DNA of 64,000 bases from Stieleria neptunia. GTDB taxonomy: Bacteria; Planctomycetota; Planctomycetia; Pirellulales; Pirellulaceae. Each line of letters starts with the position of its first letter. Position 1 is the first letter of the stretch. The notes beneath the pieces were generated by a model, which saw only the letters and a list, made by a program, of their open reading frames with translations, was not told the origin of the DNA and searched no databases. Of the stretch, positions 34,883 to 45,400 are shown in pieces. The position numbers were made by a program, and so were the translations under genes. The DNA lies in contig NZ_CP037423.1 of the NCBI RefSeq assembly GCF_007754155.1, positions 7,188,938 through 7,252,937 of the forward strand. The letters run 5' to 3'.

Positions 34883-35126
34883 CGAGAAGAATCCGTCGGA
34901 AAAACTAGGGTGGAGTAACGTCCAGGGGGAATGCCGGCAGGATTGTGTTCGATTGCGTGATTCCTTTGAAGAAGGGCCCCTGTTTTTTTCTGCGCCGCCC
35001 GGCGAACTGAACGCGTGTCCCAGGGCGCGCCGCGCGTTTCGGGCCGGGTCCGGATACGGACTGCCGACACGCCAGATGTGCGATTGCGTCAAAAAGTACG
35101 CAGCCGTCAAATTTTACCTTATCTGC

Positions 35127-35154
35127 TTGATTGCCCCATTTGTACCGCTATCCT
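35127..35154 (+). promoter_or_regulatory. Possible sigma70-type promoter for the TIGR03000 gene
   Basis: TTGATT and TATCCT are separated by 16 bases, 63 bases before the start codon, in an AT-richer patch of the 334-bp gap 34883-35216. The rest of that gap shows no gene. Planctomycete promoter rules are poorly known, so this is tentative. Confidence 0.3.
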
Positions 35155-35216
35155 ACCTCTGTCTGCCGGATTGTCCGGCGTACTCATATCAGCGGGATCG
35201 GAGGGTATTTACAACT

Positions 35217-36395
35217 ATGACGCGTTTTCGATTTTCGGTCTGTTTGGCAGTGTTGATCGCTGCGGCGGGCTTTTCTGACCTGGCCGCGGCCGGCGGATCT
35301 TCGGGAGGTTCTTCCGGAGGTTACGCGAGCTCGGGCGGCAGCAGCGGAGGGCAAGTGGCCCTGTACGGTGCTGCGTCTTCGGGTGGCAGCTACGGATCTT
35401 CGGGTGGCTACGCCAGCAGCGGCGGTTCGTCCGGCGGCTATGTCGGCCCCTTGCGTCGTCTCGCGGCCCGCATTCAAGCCAACCGCGATGCGCGTCGTGC
35501 CGCGGGCAGCAGCGGTGGGTCCTCCGGTGGCAGCAGCGGCGGCTCGTCCGGCGGCAGCAGCGGTGGGTCCTCCGGTGGCAGCAGCGGCGGTTCGTCCGGT
35601 GGCAGCAGCGGTGGCGTCGCTTACGCGTCTCCCGCCGTCGGCTACTCCGTGCCCTTGACCCGGCTTCGATCCAGCTCCGTCGCAATGGCCGGTTACGAGT
35701 CCTCGTCGATCGAGTCATCCTACCAGCAGTACACGCCGCTGAAGAACTCGCTCGCGGACACCAAGTCGAACAACGAGTCAGCCCCGACGGCTGCGGACGA
35801 CGATCGTTACGAATCGGTCAAGCCGGCGCTCGACGACGACGCAGCCTTGCTGACCGTCGCCGTCCCCAACGACGCGGCCAGCGTGTTGGTCAACGGCCAC
35901 AAGACGACCAGCGATGGAATGGTTCGCCAATTCATGTCGCGTGGTCTGAAAGAAGGCTACCTGTACACGTACGTCGTCGAAGTCACGTATGACCACGACG
36001 GCGAAACGAAAACGGAAAGCCGTGAAGTGAAACTTCGCCCCGGTGACAACGAACGCGTCGTGTTCGAACCGCCGGCCGGCGATCAGCCCGCCGCGGACGA
36101 CCTGAGCGCCAGCGTGGCTCCGGTTCAGCCGACCACGGTCACCGTCGTCAAATTGCACGTGCCCTCGGGTGCGAAAGTCAATCTGGCCGGCAACGACACC
36201 AACGGAAAAGGGATGGTTCGAACCTTCCGCACGACTCAATTGAAGTCGGGCGATCGTTGGAGCGACTACACCGTGCGTGTCACCGCTGAAGTCAACGGGC
36301 AACTGGTGTCGCGTGAGCGAACGATCGACGTCGTCGCCGGTAGCACGAACGAGCTGACTTTCGACTTCGATACCTCGGCGGTCGCGAAACGCTAA
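35217..36395 (+). CDS. TIGR03000-domain secreted protein with Gly-Ser repeats
   Basis: 392 residues from the ATG at 35217, with GGAGGG 11 bases upstream. A signal peptide ('FSVCLAVLIAAAGFSDLAAA') is followed by a Gly/Ser-rich region with long 'GGSSGGSSGG' runs (about residues 24-145). Two TIGR03000 domains follow ('LLTVAVPNDAASVLVNGHKT' and 'VVKLHVPSGAKVNLAGNDT', each about 75 residues). This domain is almost restricted to planctomycetes and its function is unknown; it probably acts at the envelope. A strong terminator follows. Confidence 0.92.
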   Translation: MTRFRFSVCLAVLIAAAGFSDLAAAGGSSGGSSGGYASSGGSSGGQVALYGAASSGGSYGSSGGYASSGGSSGGYVGPLRRLAARIQANRDARRAAGSSGGSSGGSSGGSSGGSSGGSSGGSSGGSSGGSSGGVAYASPAVGYSVPLTRLRSSSVAMAGYESSSIESSYQQYTPLKNSLADTKSNNESAPTAADDDRYESVKPALDDDAALLTVAVPNDAASVLVNGHKTTSDGMVRQFMSRGLKEGYLYTYVVEVTYDHDGETKTESREVKLRPGDNERVVFEPPAGDQPAADDLSASVAPVQPTTVTVVKLHVPSGAKVNLAGNDTNGKGMVRTFRTTQLKSGDRWSDYTVRVTAEVNGQLVSRERTIDVVAGSTNELTFDFDTSAVAKR

Positions 36396-36430
36396 ACGCG
36401 CCCCCGAAGTCAACGCCAAGTTTTTCGCAG

Positions 36431-36465
36431 CGCCTGATCGGCCCCGTCCGATCAGGCGTTTTTTT
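36431..36465 (+). terminator. Rho-independent terminator after the TIGR03000 gene
   Basis: A perfect 11-bp stem (CGCCTGATCGG with CCGATCAGGCG), a 6-base loop and seven U, 36 bases past the stop codon. Confidence 0.93.
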
Positions 36466-36586
36466 GTGTAGATTACTCGCCCCGCCAAGACCGACGTGGC
36501 TACAAATTCGTCCCGGCTTGGTTAGTCTGTAATGTGTTTTTCGACGTCCCGTTCACCTCGCGACGTGCCCGTCTTCTCCAGTTTTG

Positions 36587-37492
36587 ATGATCCGGATGTC
36601 CAAGCGACGCAGTCAGGGTAGCCGCATCCCGAGCAGCCACACTCAACACGACGCTTCGTCGGGCCCCGAGCCCGTCGCCGGGCACGACGATGCCGAAGGA
36701 CCGACCGATCAGCCGGCCGACGCAGCCGTGCAGCGACGCTGGAAGCTGATCGTCAGCGGGCTGGTCTTGTTCCATCTGCTGGCGGTCGGGTTGCCGCCGC
36801 TGGCGTTTCAGACCTTCAGCCTGGATGGTCCCTCGCCGCTGGTCGGTACGCTGATCCGACCGTTTGCGGGCTACGGCCAATTCCTACACATGGACCGTGG
36901 CTATGCGTTCTTCGCCCCCGATCCGGGACCGAGTCACCTGATCCAAGCGGCGTCGACCAACGACGACGGCACGCTGACCGAGCGGATGTATCCCGATCGA
37001 CACGACCAATGGCCGCGGCTGTTGTATCACCGACATTTCATGCTGGCCGAATTCCTGAATGAGTCGTACTGGCCGCCGGGGCCTCCCGACGAAATGTTCC
37101 AGTCCGATCGCCCCGCCGCCGAGCTTTGGCAACAGCGCCGCGGACGCTACGAATGGATCCGACAATCGATGGTCGATCATTTGAGAAGCGTCAACGATGG
37201 CCGCGAAGTCGCGATCCGTCGGCTGGAGCACGGATTGCCCGGTCTGCAAGAATTCAGCGAAGAACCGATCGCGCTGGACGATCCCCGGCTGTACAACGTC
37301 TTGCTCGACCAACCGATCTTCAGCGACGAAATCGCCCCGGCCCCGGTGACGACCGAAGTGATTCCCGCCCCCGAAGTCGGCGCCGATGCCGGCGCCAATC
37401 CCGACGCCGGCGAACGCCCGGCATCGGGTTCGCCGGCGCCCAACGCGCCGCCGGCCGAGCCGTCCACCCTCAACGCGGAGCCCCAGTCATGA
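36587..37492 (+). CDS. Single-pass membrane protein paired with HTTM protein
   Basis: 301 residues from the ATG at 36587 (an ATG at 36596 is equally possible). A polar N-terminus is followed by a membrane span ('WKLIVSGLVLFHLLAVGLPP') and a soluble part ('FLHMDRGYAFFAPDPGPSHL', 'HFMLAEFLNESYWPP'), then a Pro/Ala-rich tail. Its stop overlaps the start of the HTTM gene (ATGA), so the two are made together. Similar partners are common beside HTTM-domain proteins in planctomycetes; the function is unknown. Confidence 0.82.
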   Translation: MIRMSKRRSQGSRIPSSHTQHDASSGPEPVAGHDDAEGPTDQPADAAVQRRWKLIVSGLVLFHLLAVGLPPLAFQTFSLDGPSPLVGTLIRPFAGYGQFLHMDRGYAFFAPDPGPSHLIQAASTNDDGTLTERMYPDRHDQWPRLLYHRHFMLAEFLNESYWPPGPPDEMFQSDRPAAELWQQRRGRYEWIRQSMVDHLRSVNDGREVAIRRLEHGLPGLQEFSEEPIALDDPRLYNVLLDQPIFSDEIAPAPVTTEVIPAPEVGADAGANPDAGERPASGSPAPNAPPAEPSTLNAEPQS

Positions 37493-38793
37493 GCAGTCGT
37501 TCGGCGACGGCAGGTTCCACGGGCGAAACGTTCGGCGACGCGTTGTCCCGTTGGGCCGATGCCTGGGATCGTTTTTGGTTCACGCCGACGCGTCCCCACA
37601 CCTTGTGCGTGCTGCGGATCCTGACCGGAGCGATGTTGTTGTACTGTCACGTCGTCCTGGCCAGCGACCTGCTGGCGTTTGTCGGCCCCGACGCATGGAT
37701 GAGCAACGACATGGCGCGTCAATTACACGACGGGGCCTTCGGCACCAGCGATTGGGCGCGCAGCTATCTCTGGTACTTCAACAGCCCCACGGTGATCTGG
37801 CTGCACCACGGCGTCACGATCCTGGTGACGGCGATGTACATGATCGGACTGGGAACGCGGATCACCATTCCGCTGGCCTTGTTCTTTCAATTGATGTACT
37901 TGCATCGGTTGACCGGCGCCCTGTTCGGGCTCGACCAGATCGTGACCTACACCACGATGTACCTGGCGCTGACGCCGTGCGGCAGCCGATTCTCGATCGA
38001 CGCCTGGATTCGAAAACGCCGCCCCGACAAATGTGCGACCTCTGCGTTTTGGCGGTTCATGTTGCCCGATGATTCCCCCAGCGTTGCGGCCAACATCGGC
38101 ACACGGTTGCTGCAACTGCATCTCTGCGTGATCTATCTGTTCGGCGGGTTGTCCAAGGCGCGCGGTGAAACCTGGTGGAACGGCACCGCGGTTTGGTACG
38201 CCGTGTCGAACTACGAATACCAGTCGTTGGACATGACGTGGATGTCACGCTACCCGGCCATCATCTCGGCGCTTTCCAATGCCACACTGTTTTGGGAAGT
38301 CTTCTATTGCGCGCTGATCTGGCCGCGGGTGACGCGTCCGTTTGTGCTGGCCGTTGCCGTCGGCGTTCATGCCTCCATCGCCCTGTTCTTGGGCATGATC
38401 ACGTTCGGATCGATGATGATCTTTGCCAACGGGATCTTTCTGTCGCCACGACTGTTCCAAAGCAAAGATCAACGCCAATCCGACGACGAGGCCGCGGCGC
38501 TGATCGAAAATGACGAAGTGGCAGACGTCGAAGCCGCCGAGCAGGAATTGAATGAGCAGCTTCAGAACCCGGACCTGTCAGCCAGCGAACGGGCTCGACT
38601 GAAAGAGAAACGCGACAAGATTCGCGCCGCGGCCGCGCGCGTGAAACGCCGCTATCGGGCGCTGAAGAAACGCGAAGAGAAGTACGAAGCGCGAGTCAAA
38701 AAACTGCGTGAGCGGGAAGCCAAGATCAAGACCATCGTGCAAAAACGCCGCGACCGGAAATCGCAAGACGACGGCGATTCGACGATCGAGTGA
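37489..38793 (+). CDS. HTTM-domain integral membrane protein with C-terminal coiled coil
   Basis: 434 residues starting at the ATG at 37489 inside the ATGA overlap. Several membrane spans (about residues 40-320) carry the horizontally transferred transmembrane (HTTM) domain seen in vitamin-K-dependent gamma-carboxylase relatives ('RPHTLCVLRILTGAMLLYCH', 'YLHRLTGALFGLDQIVTYTT', 'VIYLFGGLSKARGETWWNGT'). The last 100 residues are a charged coiled coil ('ERARLKEKRDKIRAAAARVK'). No carboxylase catalytic Lys can be assigned. It is co-expressed with the preceding single-pass protein. Confidence 0.87.
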   Translation: MSSRSATAGSTGETFGDALSRWADAWDRFWFTPTRPHTLCVLRILTGAMLLYCHVVLASDLLAFVGPDAWMSNDMARQLHDGAFGTSDWARSYLWYFNSPTVIWLHHGVTILVTAMYMIGLGTRITIPLALFFQLMYLHRLTGALFGLDQIVTYTTMYLALTPCGSRFSIDAWIRKRRPDKCATSAFWRFMLPDDSPSVAANIGTRLLQLHLCVIYLFGGLSKARGETWWNGTAVWYAVSNYEYQSLDMTWMSRYPAIISALSNATLFWEVFYCALIWPRVTRPFVLAVAVGVHASIALFLGMITFGSMMIFANGIFLSPRLFQSKDQRQSDDEAAALIENDEVADVEAAEQELNEQLQNPDLSASERARLKEKRDKIRAAAARVKRRYRALKKREEKYEARVKKLREREAKIKTIVQKRRDRKSQDDGDSTIE

Positions 38794-38872
38794 GCACGCC
38801 CGGCCACTCCCGCGAATCGCCCCCCCGGAGTCCATCACCTTCCCTCGCAGCGAGGTCGTGCAGTTTGAAAGT

Positions 38873-38914
38873 CACCCTCCTGGCAGGAGGGTCGAGCGAA
38901 GCGAGGGGAGGTCG
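38873..38914. repeat. Dispersed CCTGGCAGGAGGGTCGAGCG element
   Basis: Variant copy of the 3785-3831 and 42162-42206 element, in the gap after the HTTM gene. The stretch 38915-38990 beyond it shows nothing clear. Confidence 0.75.
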
Positions 38915-38989
38915 AACGATGAATCGCGAGTTTTACTCCACCTGCCCGAGTCGCGTCCCGAGCAGCAAAGAGAACCCTCTCCTCGCTAC

Positions 38990-39345
38990 GCTCGACTCTC
39001 CCAGAGGGGATTCTTCGTGGATTTTAGTGGGTAATCACTCAGGACCCAGGTTTTTTGAGGCATTGCTGCGATGTCCGAATGGGTGTTGGACGACAAACGC
39101 TCGGTTCAAACGCCCCTCCGGCGACGCGGGCCGGTGGAGGGCACGAAGCACCTTCGCCGCATCGCAGACCAGGTGATTCCTAGGCGGGTTGCTCGTCCGC
39201 AGAGCCCGTCTCCGCTTCACCTGGCTTCGCCATCCTACCGAACAGAACCATCGGACATCGCAGTCATCCCTCAAAAAACCTTCCCCGAGTATTCGAGAGC
39301 ACCCACTAAAATCCACGAAGAACCCCCAGAAGGAGAGTGACGAAA
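38990..39345. mobile_element. MITE-like element with long imperfect inverted arms
   Basis: Perfect 22-bp inverted segments lie at 39011-39032 and 39301-39322 (starting TTCTTCGTGGATTTTAG). Homology continues outward (CTCTCC..CTGGGGG) and inward (GGTTTTTTGAGG and TGCGATGTCCGA on both arms), giving arms of about 75-95 bp around a 150-bp core. The core has no convincing gene; the leftward frame there looks like degraded repeat sequence. It could be a non-autonomous transposable element or a structured RNA. Confidence 0.55.
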
Positions 39346-39375
39346 ACCGTTTGAAATCAACCACTTGAAAACCGC

Positions 39376-39442
39376 GCGAGCTCTGTGCGCGAGCTCTGTG
39401 CGCGAGCTCTGTGCGCGATCTCTGTGCGCGAGCTCTGTGCGC
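39376..39442. repeat. 13-bp tandem repeat (GCGAGCTCTGTGC)
   Basis: Five units with period 13, one carrying GATC instead of GAGC. It runs into a fragment of the 'GCGAGGGGAGGG' element (39450-39470). It lies about 130 bases before the nucleotidyltransferase-like gene. Confidence 0.9.
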
Positions 39443-39569
39443 GAGGGTCCAGCGAGGGGAGGGGCGTGCGGTCATTCTCCATTTCCCATACGGAATGCCC
39501 TCCAATCTGAACCGGCCGATTCTGTTAGAATCGTGTCTCGCTTTTCACGCCCCGAAACGAGTCGCTTTC

Positions 39570-40343
39570 ATGGCCGATCCGGCCCCTTCTGACTTCACCG
39601 ACCCGGCCTTTCTCGCCGCCCGCGAAGCGGCGATGCGGGCCGTGCCGGCGCCGCCCGACGCCCCGCCCTGGCGTCCGCCGTCGTATGCCGACGCGCTACG
39701 GGTCAGCGAAAAGATCACGTCCGATTACCGCGAACTTCACCGGCCGAATTCCATGGATGTTAAACCAAGCGAAGTCTGTGCGGCGCTGCAGCAGGGCGGC
39801 GTCAAAAACTGGGTGCTGATGGGGCTGCACGGGTACGTCGGCTACATGAGTGACCCGCGCGCGACCCAGGACGTCGACGTGCTGGTGCCCTACAGCCAAA
39901 AGAAAAAAGCCGTCAAAGCAATCTTGGAACGCTGGCCGACGTTGGTCGTTGCAGAAATGGAATTCGTCGTCCGCTTCAAAGATCCCGGCGACTTGGACGA
40001 GAAAGACCAACCCAAGGTGGTGATCGATCTGATGTTGCCGTGGGGAAAGCTGCACGAATTTGTACTCGGAAATCATGTGCTTGTTGATCCAAAATCTGGA
40101 CACCAAATTCCAAGTTTTGAAGCGGCACTGGCATGCAAATATGCACCGATGGTTTCACCGTATCGACAATTCGAACGCAAAGTCCAAGACGCGGCAGACT
40201 TTCGTAAGATGATCAAGTTTCACGACGGGGTCGTCGATCGCGACCTGCTTCGTCAGCTCGGAAACATGGTATGGGAAAATGGCGGAGAAGAAATTCTCTC
40301 GTTCGTCGACCTAGCCATGGCCGACAAACAGTTCCCACTTTGA
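39570..40343 (+). CDS. Nucleotidyltransferase-fold protein
   Basis: 257 residues from the ATG at 39570. The segment '[20 protein letters not shown]' followed by '[16 protein letters not shown]' (about residues 80-116) looks like an MNT/AbiEii-type nucleotidyltransferase core: a glycine-bearing helix, then an Asp-x-Asp pair (Asp101, Asp103). A third acidic residue may be in '[11 protein letters not shown]'. Such proteins range from antitoxin-linked nucleotidyltransferases to inactive relatives. No toxin or antitoxin partner is obvious; the sulfatase follows 24 bases downstream. Family assignment is moderate. Confidence 0.7.
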   Translation: MADPAPSDFTDPAFLAAREAAMRAVPAPPDAPPWRPPSYADALRVSEKITSDYRELHRPNSMDVKPSEVCAALQQGGVKNWVLMGLHGYVGYMSDPRATQDVDVLVPYSQKKKAVKAILERWPTLVVAEMEFVVRFKDPGDLDEKDQPKVVIDLMLPWGKLHEFVLGNHVLVDPKSGHQIPSFEAALACKYAPMVSPYRQFERKVQDAADFRKMIKFHDGVVDRDLLRQLGNMVWENGGEEILSFVDLAMADKQFPL

Positions 40344-40366
40344 CTTTCGTTCCGACTGGATCTTCT

Positions 40367-41929
40367 ATGCGTCTTATTGTTTTTCTGCTGGCTGCATCCT
40401 TCTTCGGTTTGCTAAACCCAGTCCATGCCGACCCCGCCGCCCGCCCCAACATCCTGTTGGCGATCGCGGACGATTGGTCCTACGGCCACGCCAGCGCGTA
40501 CGGATGCCCGTGGGTCCAGACACCGAACTTCGACCGCATCGCGCGCGAAGGGTTGCTGTTCCACAACGCCTACACCCCCAACGCCAAATGCGCCCCCTCG
40601 CGGGCGATCATTTTGACCGGGCGTTATTCGTGGCAACTCGAAGAAGCTGGCAACCACATGTGCTACTTCCCGGCCAAATTTGGTGGCTATGTCGAACGCC
40701 TGGCCGCCGACGGCTACTTTGCCGGGTTCACCGGAAAGGGCTGGGGACCGGGAATCGCCAACGACGCCGACGGAAACCGCCGCGCGATCACCGGCAAAGC
40801 CTATTCCCAGAAAAAGGCCAAACCGCCAACCTCACACATCTCTAACAACGACTACGCAGGAAACTTCGAAGCCTTCCTGGCCGATGCCCCCGAAGCAACA
40901 CCCTGGGTGTTTTGGTATGGGACCACCGAACCGCACCGGGCGTATGAATACGGATCAGGCGTGCGACTGGGGAAGAAAACGACCGACATCGACAAGGTGC
41001 CCGGCTACTGGCCCGACAATGAAACCGTCCGCAACGACATGTTGGACTACGCCGTCGAAGTCGAACACTACGATCGTCATCTGGGACGTATTCTCGATGC
41101 GCTCCAGGCCGCCGGCCAGCTGGACAACACCCTGATCGTCGCGACCAGCGACCACGGCATGCCGTTCCCACGTGCCAAGGGCCAAGCCTATGACGAGTCC
41201 AATCACATTCCGCTGGCGATCCGTTGGCCTGCAGGGATCAAGACGCCCGGACGTTCGGTCGATGACTTCGTCGATTTCGCCGGTCTGGCGCCGACCTTTT
41301 TGAAGGCGGCCGGCGTCACCTCGCTCGGCCCGATCATGCAACCCACCAGCGGTCGCGACTTGTTCGACGTTTTCCAAGCCTCCGGTCCGGTCGCCGGTCG
41401 CGATCACGTGTTGGTCGGTAAAGAACGCCACGACATCGGTCGCCCCAACCGCGGCGGTTACCCGATTCGCGGGATTCGCAAAGGTGACTTGCTGTACTTG
41501 CACAACTACGCCACCGATCGCTGGCCCGGCGGTAATCCCGAAACGGGGTACTTGAACTGTGACGGCGGGGCGACGAAGACGGAAGTCTTGCAGCTGCGCC
41601 GCAGTGGGACCGCGACCACGTTTTGGAACCTCTGTTTCGGCAAACGCCCCGCCGAAGAACTCTACAACGTCGCCGCCGATCCCGATTGCATCAACAACCT
41701 GGCGACCAGCGCGAAGTTCGCCGACCAACTCGCCGAGCTTCGCCAACAGATGGAATCCGAGTTGAAAGCACAAGGCGATCCACGGATGTTCGGCAACGGA
41801 GACATCTTCGACGCCTACGAGTACACGTCCCCCAGCACTGCGGGCTTTTACGAACGCTACATGTCCGGCGAAAAACTTCCCGCCGGATGGGTCAACCCCG
41901 ACGATTTCGAAGCGCAGCCGCTGGATTGA
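40367..41929 (+). CDS. Secreted Cys-type sulfatase
   Basis: A 520-residue S1-family sulfatase with a signal peptide (residues 1-21, '[19 protein letters not shown]'). '[12 protein letters not shown]' holds the first metal-binding Asp pair (35, 36) and '[13 protein letters not shown]' is the formylglycine site (Cys75). Further sites are '[13 protein letters not shown]' and 'GKGWGPG'. It removes sulfate esters or N-sulfates from polysaccharides, in line with the many sulfatases of marine planctomycetes; the layout resembles heparan N-sulfatase-like enzymes. It needs a maturase to form formylglycine, which is not in the window. Confidence 0.94.
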   Translation: MRLIVFLLAASFFGLLNPVHADPAARPNILLAIADDWSYGHASAYGCPWVQTPNFDRIAREGLLFHNAYTPNAKCAPSRAIILTGRYSWQLEEAGNHMCYFPAKFGGYVERLAADGYFAGFTGKGWGPGIANDADGNRRAITGKAYSQKKAKPPTSHISNNDYAGNFEAFLADAPEATPWVFWYGTTEPHRAYEYGSGVRLGKKTTDIDKVPGYWPDNETVRNDMLDYAVEVEHYDRHLGRILDALQAAGQLDNTLIVATSDHGMPFPRAKGQAYDESNHIPLAIRWPAGIKTPGRSVDDFVDFAGLAPTFLKAAGVTSLGPIMQPTSGRDLFDVFQASGPVAGRDHVLVGKERHDIGRPNRGGYPIRGIRKGDLLYLHNYATDRWPGGNPETGYLNCDGGATKTEVLQLRRSGTATTFWNLCFGKRPAEELYNVAADPDCINNLATSAKFADQLAELRQQMESELKAQGDPRMFGNGDIFDAYEYTSPSTAGFYERYMSGEKLPAGWVNPDDFEAQPLD

Positions 41930-41936
41930 GGGGCCG

Positions 41937-41969
41937 GGATGGCAGAATGATTCGGGGCAGAACGATGGC
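41937..41969. repeat. Two-unit relative of the CGTTCTGCCCC array, inverted
   Basis: GGGGCAGAACGATGG and ATGGCAGAATGATTC are reverse complements of the units at 21801-22008. It lies just after the sulfatase stop. The rest of the gap 41970-42161 shows nothing recognisable. Confidence 0.8.
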
Positions 41970-42161
41970 GTGCCCGTCGGCTGGCGCCAAACGGCTAATC
42001 CCACGAAGAATCGAAGCAACGGAAACCGTCGAGCCTTCGAATCCGAGCAGCCCCACATCCGTGGGTACGCTCTGCCATCCGTGGGCCAATTCAAACTCTA
42101 TCCGCGGACAGCCCCGTGCGGTCGCTCGAGTTTCCACCCCCTACGCACCAAGTGAAGAAGC

Positions 42162-42206
42162 AACCCTCCCTGGCAGGGAGGGTCGAGCGCAGCGAGGGGA
42201 GGGTCG
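42162..42206. repeat. Dispersed CCCTCCCTGGCAGGGAGGG element
   Basis: Same element as 3785-3831 in the opposite orientation, with the perfect hairpin and the GCGCAGCGAGGGGAGGG tail. It sits upstream of the large helicase gene; 42207-42415 shows no gene. Confidence 0.8.
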
Positions 42207-42415
42207 ACTGATGATCCTTGAGCGAATCCTTGCCACACCGAACCCTCCCCGTCGCGCATTCTCCGTAATCGGAAAAACCCGACCCGGGTGTGGAAACGCA
42301 TCGGATCCTGGTTACCGGATCCTCGTCCCCACGATGCAAGAGCGTAGAATTCGGTTGCGGAAGACGACTTGTACCGCGAATCAATTGATTCTGGACCCTC
42401 GCACGGGCGTTTTTG

Positions 42416-45400
42416 ATGACTCCTTCCTCGACCGACCCAGCGTCTTCGCTGGATGTCAGTGATGATGATTTCCACCACACGGACGGCGCAACGTCGATCG
42501 ATTTTGAACTGTCCAGCAGTGTCAATTTTGCCAGCCACCAAAACTCGGTGCCGGTCTTGCGTCAGCTCCGCGTGCGAAACCGCTCCCAGAGCCCGCTGAC
42601 CGAACTGCGGTTGAAATTGGATTCCGAGCCCGGGTTCATCAAGCCGAAAACCTGGATCATCGACCGCATCGACGCCGACACCACGCTGACAGTCGACGGC
42701 AACGACATCCATCTGGACGCGGGTTATCTGAACCGGCTCAATGAAGCCGAGCGGGGCGAGATTCGGTTCACATTGTGCGATGCGAACACGATCCTTTGTC
42801 AGCGTGATGCCGATCTCCGCATCCTGGCGCGAGACGAATGGGGTGGTGTTTCGGCGATGGGCGAACTGCTGTCGGCCTTTGTCATGCCCAACGATCCGGC
42901 CGTCGCGGGCCTGCTCAAACAAGCCGGTGAGATCTTGGCCGGCCACGGTTTCTCGCCTTCGTTAGACGGTTACCAAAGTCGCGATCCGAAACGCGCCCAC
43001 TTGCTGGTTTCGGCGCTCTGGTCAGCCGTTGCCGACAAACAACTGACATACGCCAATCCGCCCAAAAGTTTTGAATCGCGCGGCCAAAAGACGCGTCCCC
43101 CGTCGACGGTCTTGCGCGACTCACTGGCAACCTGCTTGGACAGTTCGCTGCTGTTCGCCTCGGCGATCGAAGCCGCCGGACTTCATCCGATCATCGTGAT
43201 GAAACACGACCACTGTTTCGCCGGTGCCTGGTTGGTCGAAACCTCGTTTGGCCAACTCATCCAGCCGGACTGTTGCGAAGTCCGCAAGGCGATCGCCGCG
43301 GGAGAACTGATCGTCTTTGAAACCACACTCGTCACACACCGACCGGCCCGATCGTTTGACGAAGCGATCAAAGCCGGATTGCAACAGCTCGCCGAATCTG
43401 ACGAAGACCGCTTCGTCGCCGCGATCGACGTGGAACGGGCGCGGATGGTTAAGATCCAGCCGCTTCCCTCGACCAACGCGGAATCGGAAATCCGCCCCGA
43501 GACGAAGGATGCCCCCTCGGCCCCCCGCCTTTCGCTGCCTCCGTCGGTTCCCTCACCGACCGACGAACCGATCGAACCCAAACCGATCACACCGGAAGGC
43601 CGCATCGACCGCTGGCATCGAAAGCTGCTGGATCTGACACTGCGTAATCGGCTGCTGAATTTTAAGTCCACCAAGCAGACGATTCCGTTTTTGTGTCCCG
43701 AGGTCTCAAAGCTGGAAGACCGGCTCTCCAGTGGAAAAAAGTTAAAACTCGTTTCGCTGCCCGATGCCAACGTGGCGGCGGGACGCGACACCGCCCACCA
43801 CCAAAAAACGAATCTCGAAGACCTGGAACTTGAATACGCCAACGCGGCGTTGGCGCGGAACGAAGTCTGCGCGACCATCGGCGGTGAAGAGCTGGCCAAA
43901 CGGTTGGTCACCCTTTACCGAAGCTCACGCAACGATCTGGCCGAAGGCGGTTCGAACACGCTTTATCTGGCCGTCGGATTCCTGCGCTGGAAAGAACGCC
44001 CCAGCGATTCCCGCAGCTTTCGTGCGCCCTTGCTGCTCGTTCCCGCCAAATTGCTTCGTCGAAACGCCAATTCGGCTTACCGCCTGGCACATCACGAAGA
44101 CGACGTTCGTTTCAATGCGACGCTGATTCAAAAGCTGAAGCGGGATTTCAACTGCGACTTGTCGCGATTCGAATCAGCGTTGCCGACAGACAAAAACGGA
44201 GTCGATGTCCAGCAAGTGTTTGATACCGTCCGACGTGCGATCCGCGAGCTGCCCGGATTTGAAGTCGTGGACGAATCCGCTCTCGCATCGTTCTCCTTTG
44301 CCAAGTACCTGATGTGGAAGGACCTGGTCGACCGCAGTGACCAGCTGGAAAAGAACCGTGTCGTTCGTCACCTGGTCCGCAATCCTGAAATCGCTTTTCA
44401 GCCCGAGGTGGAAACGTCGATTCCAAACCAAGACGAAATGGACGGGCGTTTTGAACCGCGTGAATTGATTCACCCGTTGGATGCCGATTCGTCACAGTTG
44501 GCCGCCGTGATGGCCGCGGCCCAAGGTCACGATTTTGTGCTGGTCGGTCCGCCGGGGACGGGAAAAAGTCAAACCATCGCCAACATGATCGCCCAATGTT
44601 TGGCGAGCGGAAAAACGGTCTTGTTCGTCGCCGAGAAAACAGCCGCCTTGGACGTCGTCCAACGTCGTTTGGAACAAAACGGTCTGGGTGATTTTTGCGT
44701 CGAACTGCACAGCAACAAAGCCGAGCGCAAACGTTTCTTGCGTCAACTGGATCAGGCCTGGCAAAAGGGCGGAATCAAACGTCGCACGTCTTGGAAAAAG
44801 ATCAACGAAGATCTGCAACTCTCACGCGACCAGCTCAACGCCTACGTCCGGTCACTTCATCGCCAGGCATCCAACGGCTGGACCGCCTACCAAGCCATCG
44901 GGGTCTCCGTCGCCGGCCAGTCGCTCGAAACCGCCGAGTTGTCTTGGCCCGACCATGATCAACATGACCAGCACGCCTATCGGCATCTGGAAACGTTGGC
45001 CCATCAAATCTCGCTCCACTACGCCGCCGTCATCGACATGGACCCGCTCGACGCGGTCACGAGAACCGAGTGGTCGATGCAGTGGGAACGAGAACTGCTT
45101 GATCAATGCAAGACATTGATCGAAACCATCGATGACTTCCGGCCAGAATTGCGGCGTTTTTGCGCCGCGCTAGGGCTGCAGGAAACGACGCAACCGGCCG
45201 ACGCATCACTGTCGACCCTACGCAATTTGCATCGGCTGGCGATCGAGCTGGCCGACACGGTCAACGATGACTTCCGCACGGTCTTTGACGACCAGTTGGA
45301 TGACTTGCCCGAACACCTCAATGAGTTGGACGATGCGATCAACGCCTTTGATCGCGCCGCCGCCGAGTGCGCCCTGACCTTCGACGACGACGACTTGCGA

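Noticed and set aside
39035..39505. Leftward frame across the MITE-like element
   Set aside because: It crosses the inverted arms and the 13-bp repeat and has no recognisable domain, so it is likelier degraded repeat than a gene.
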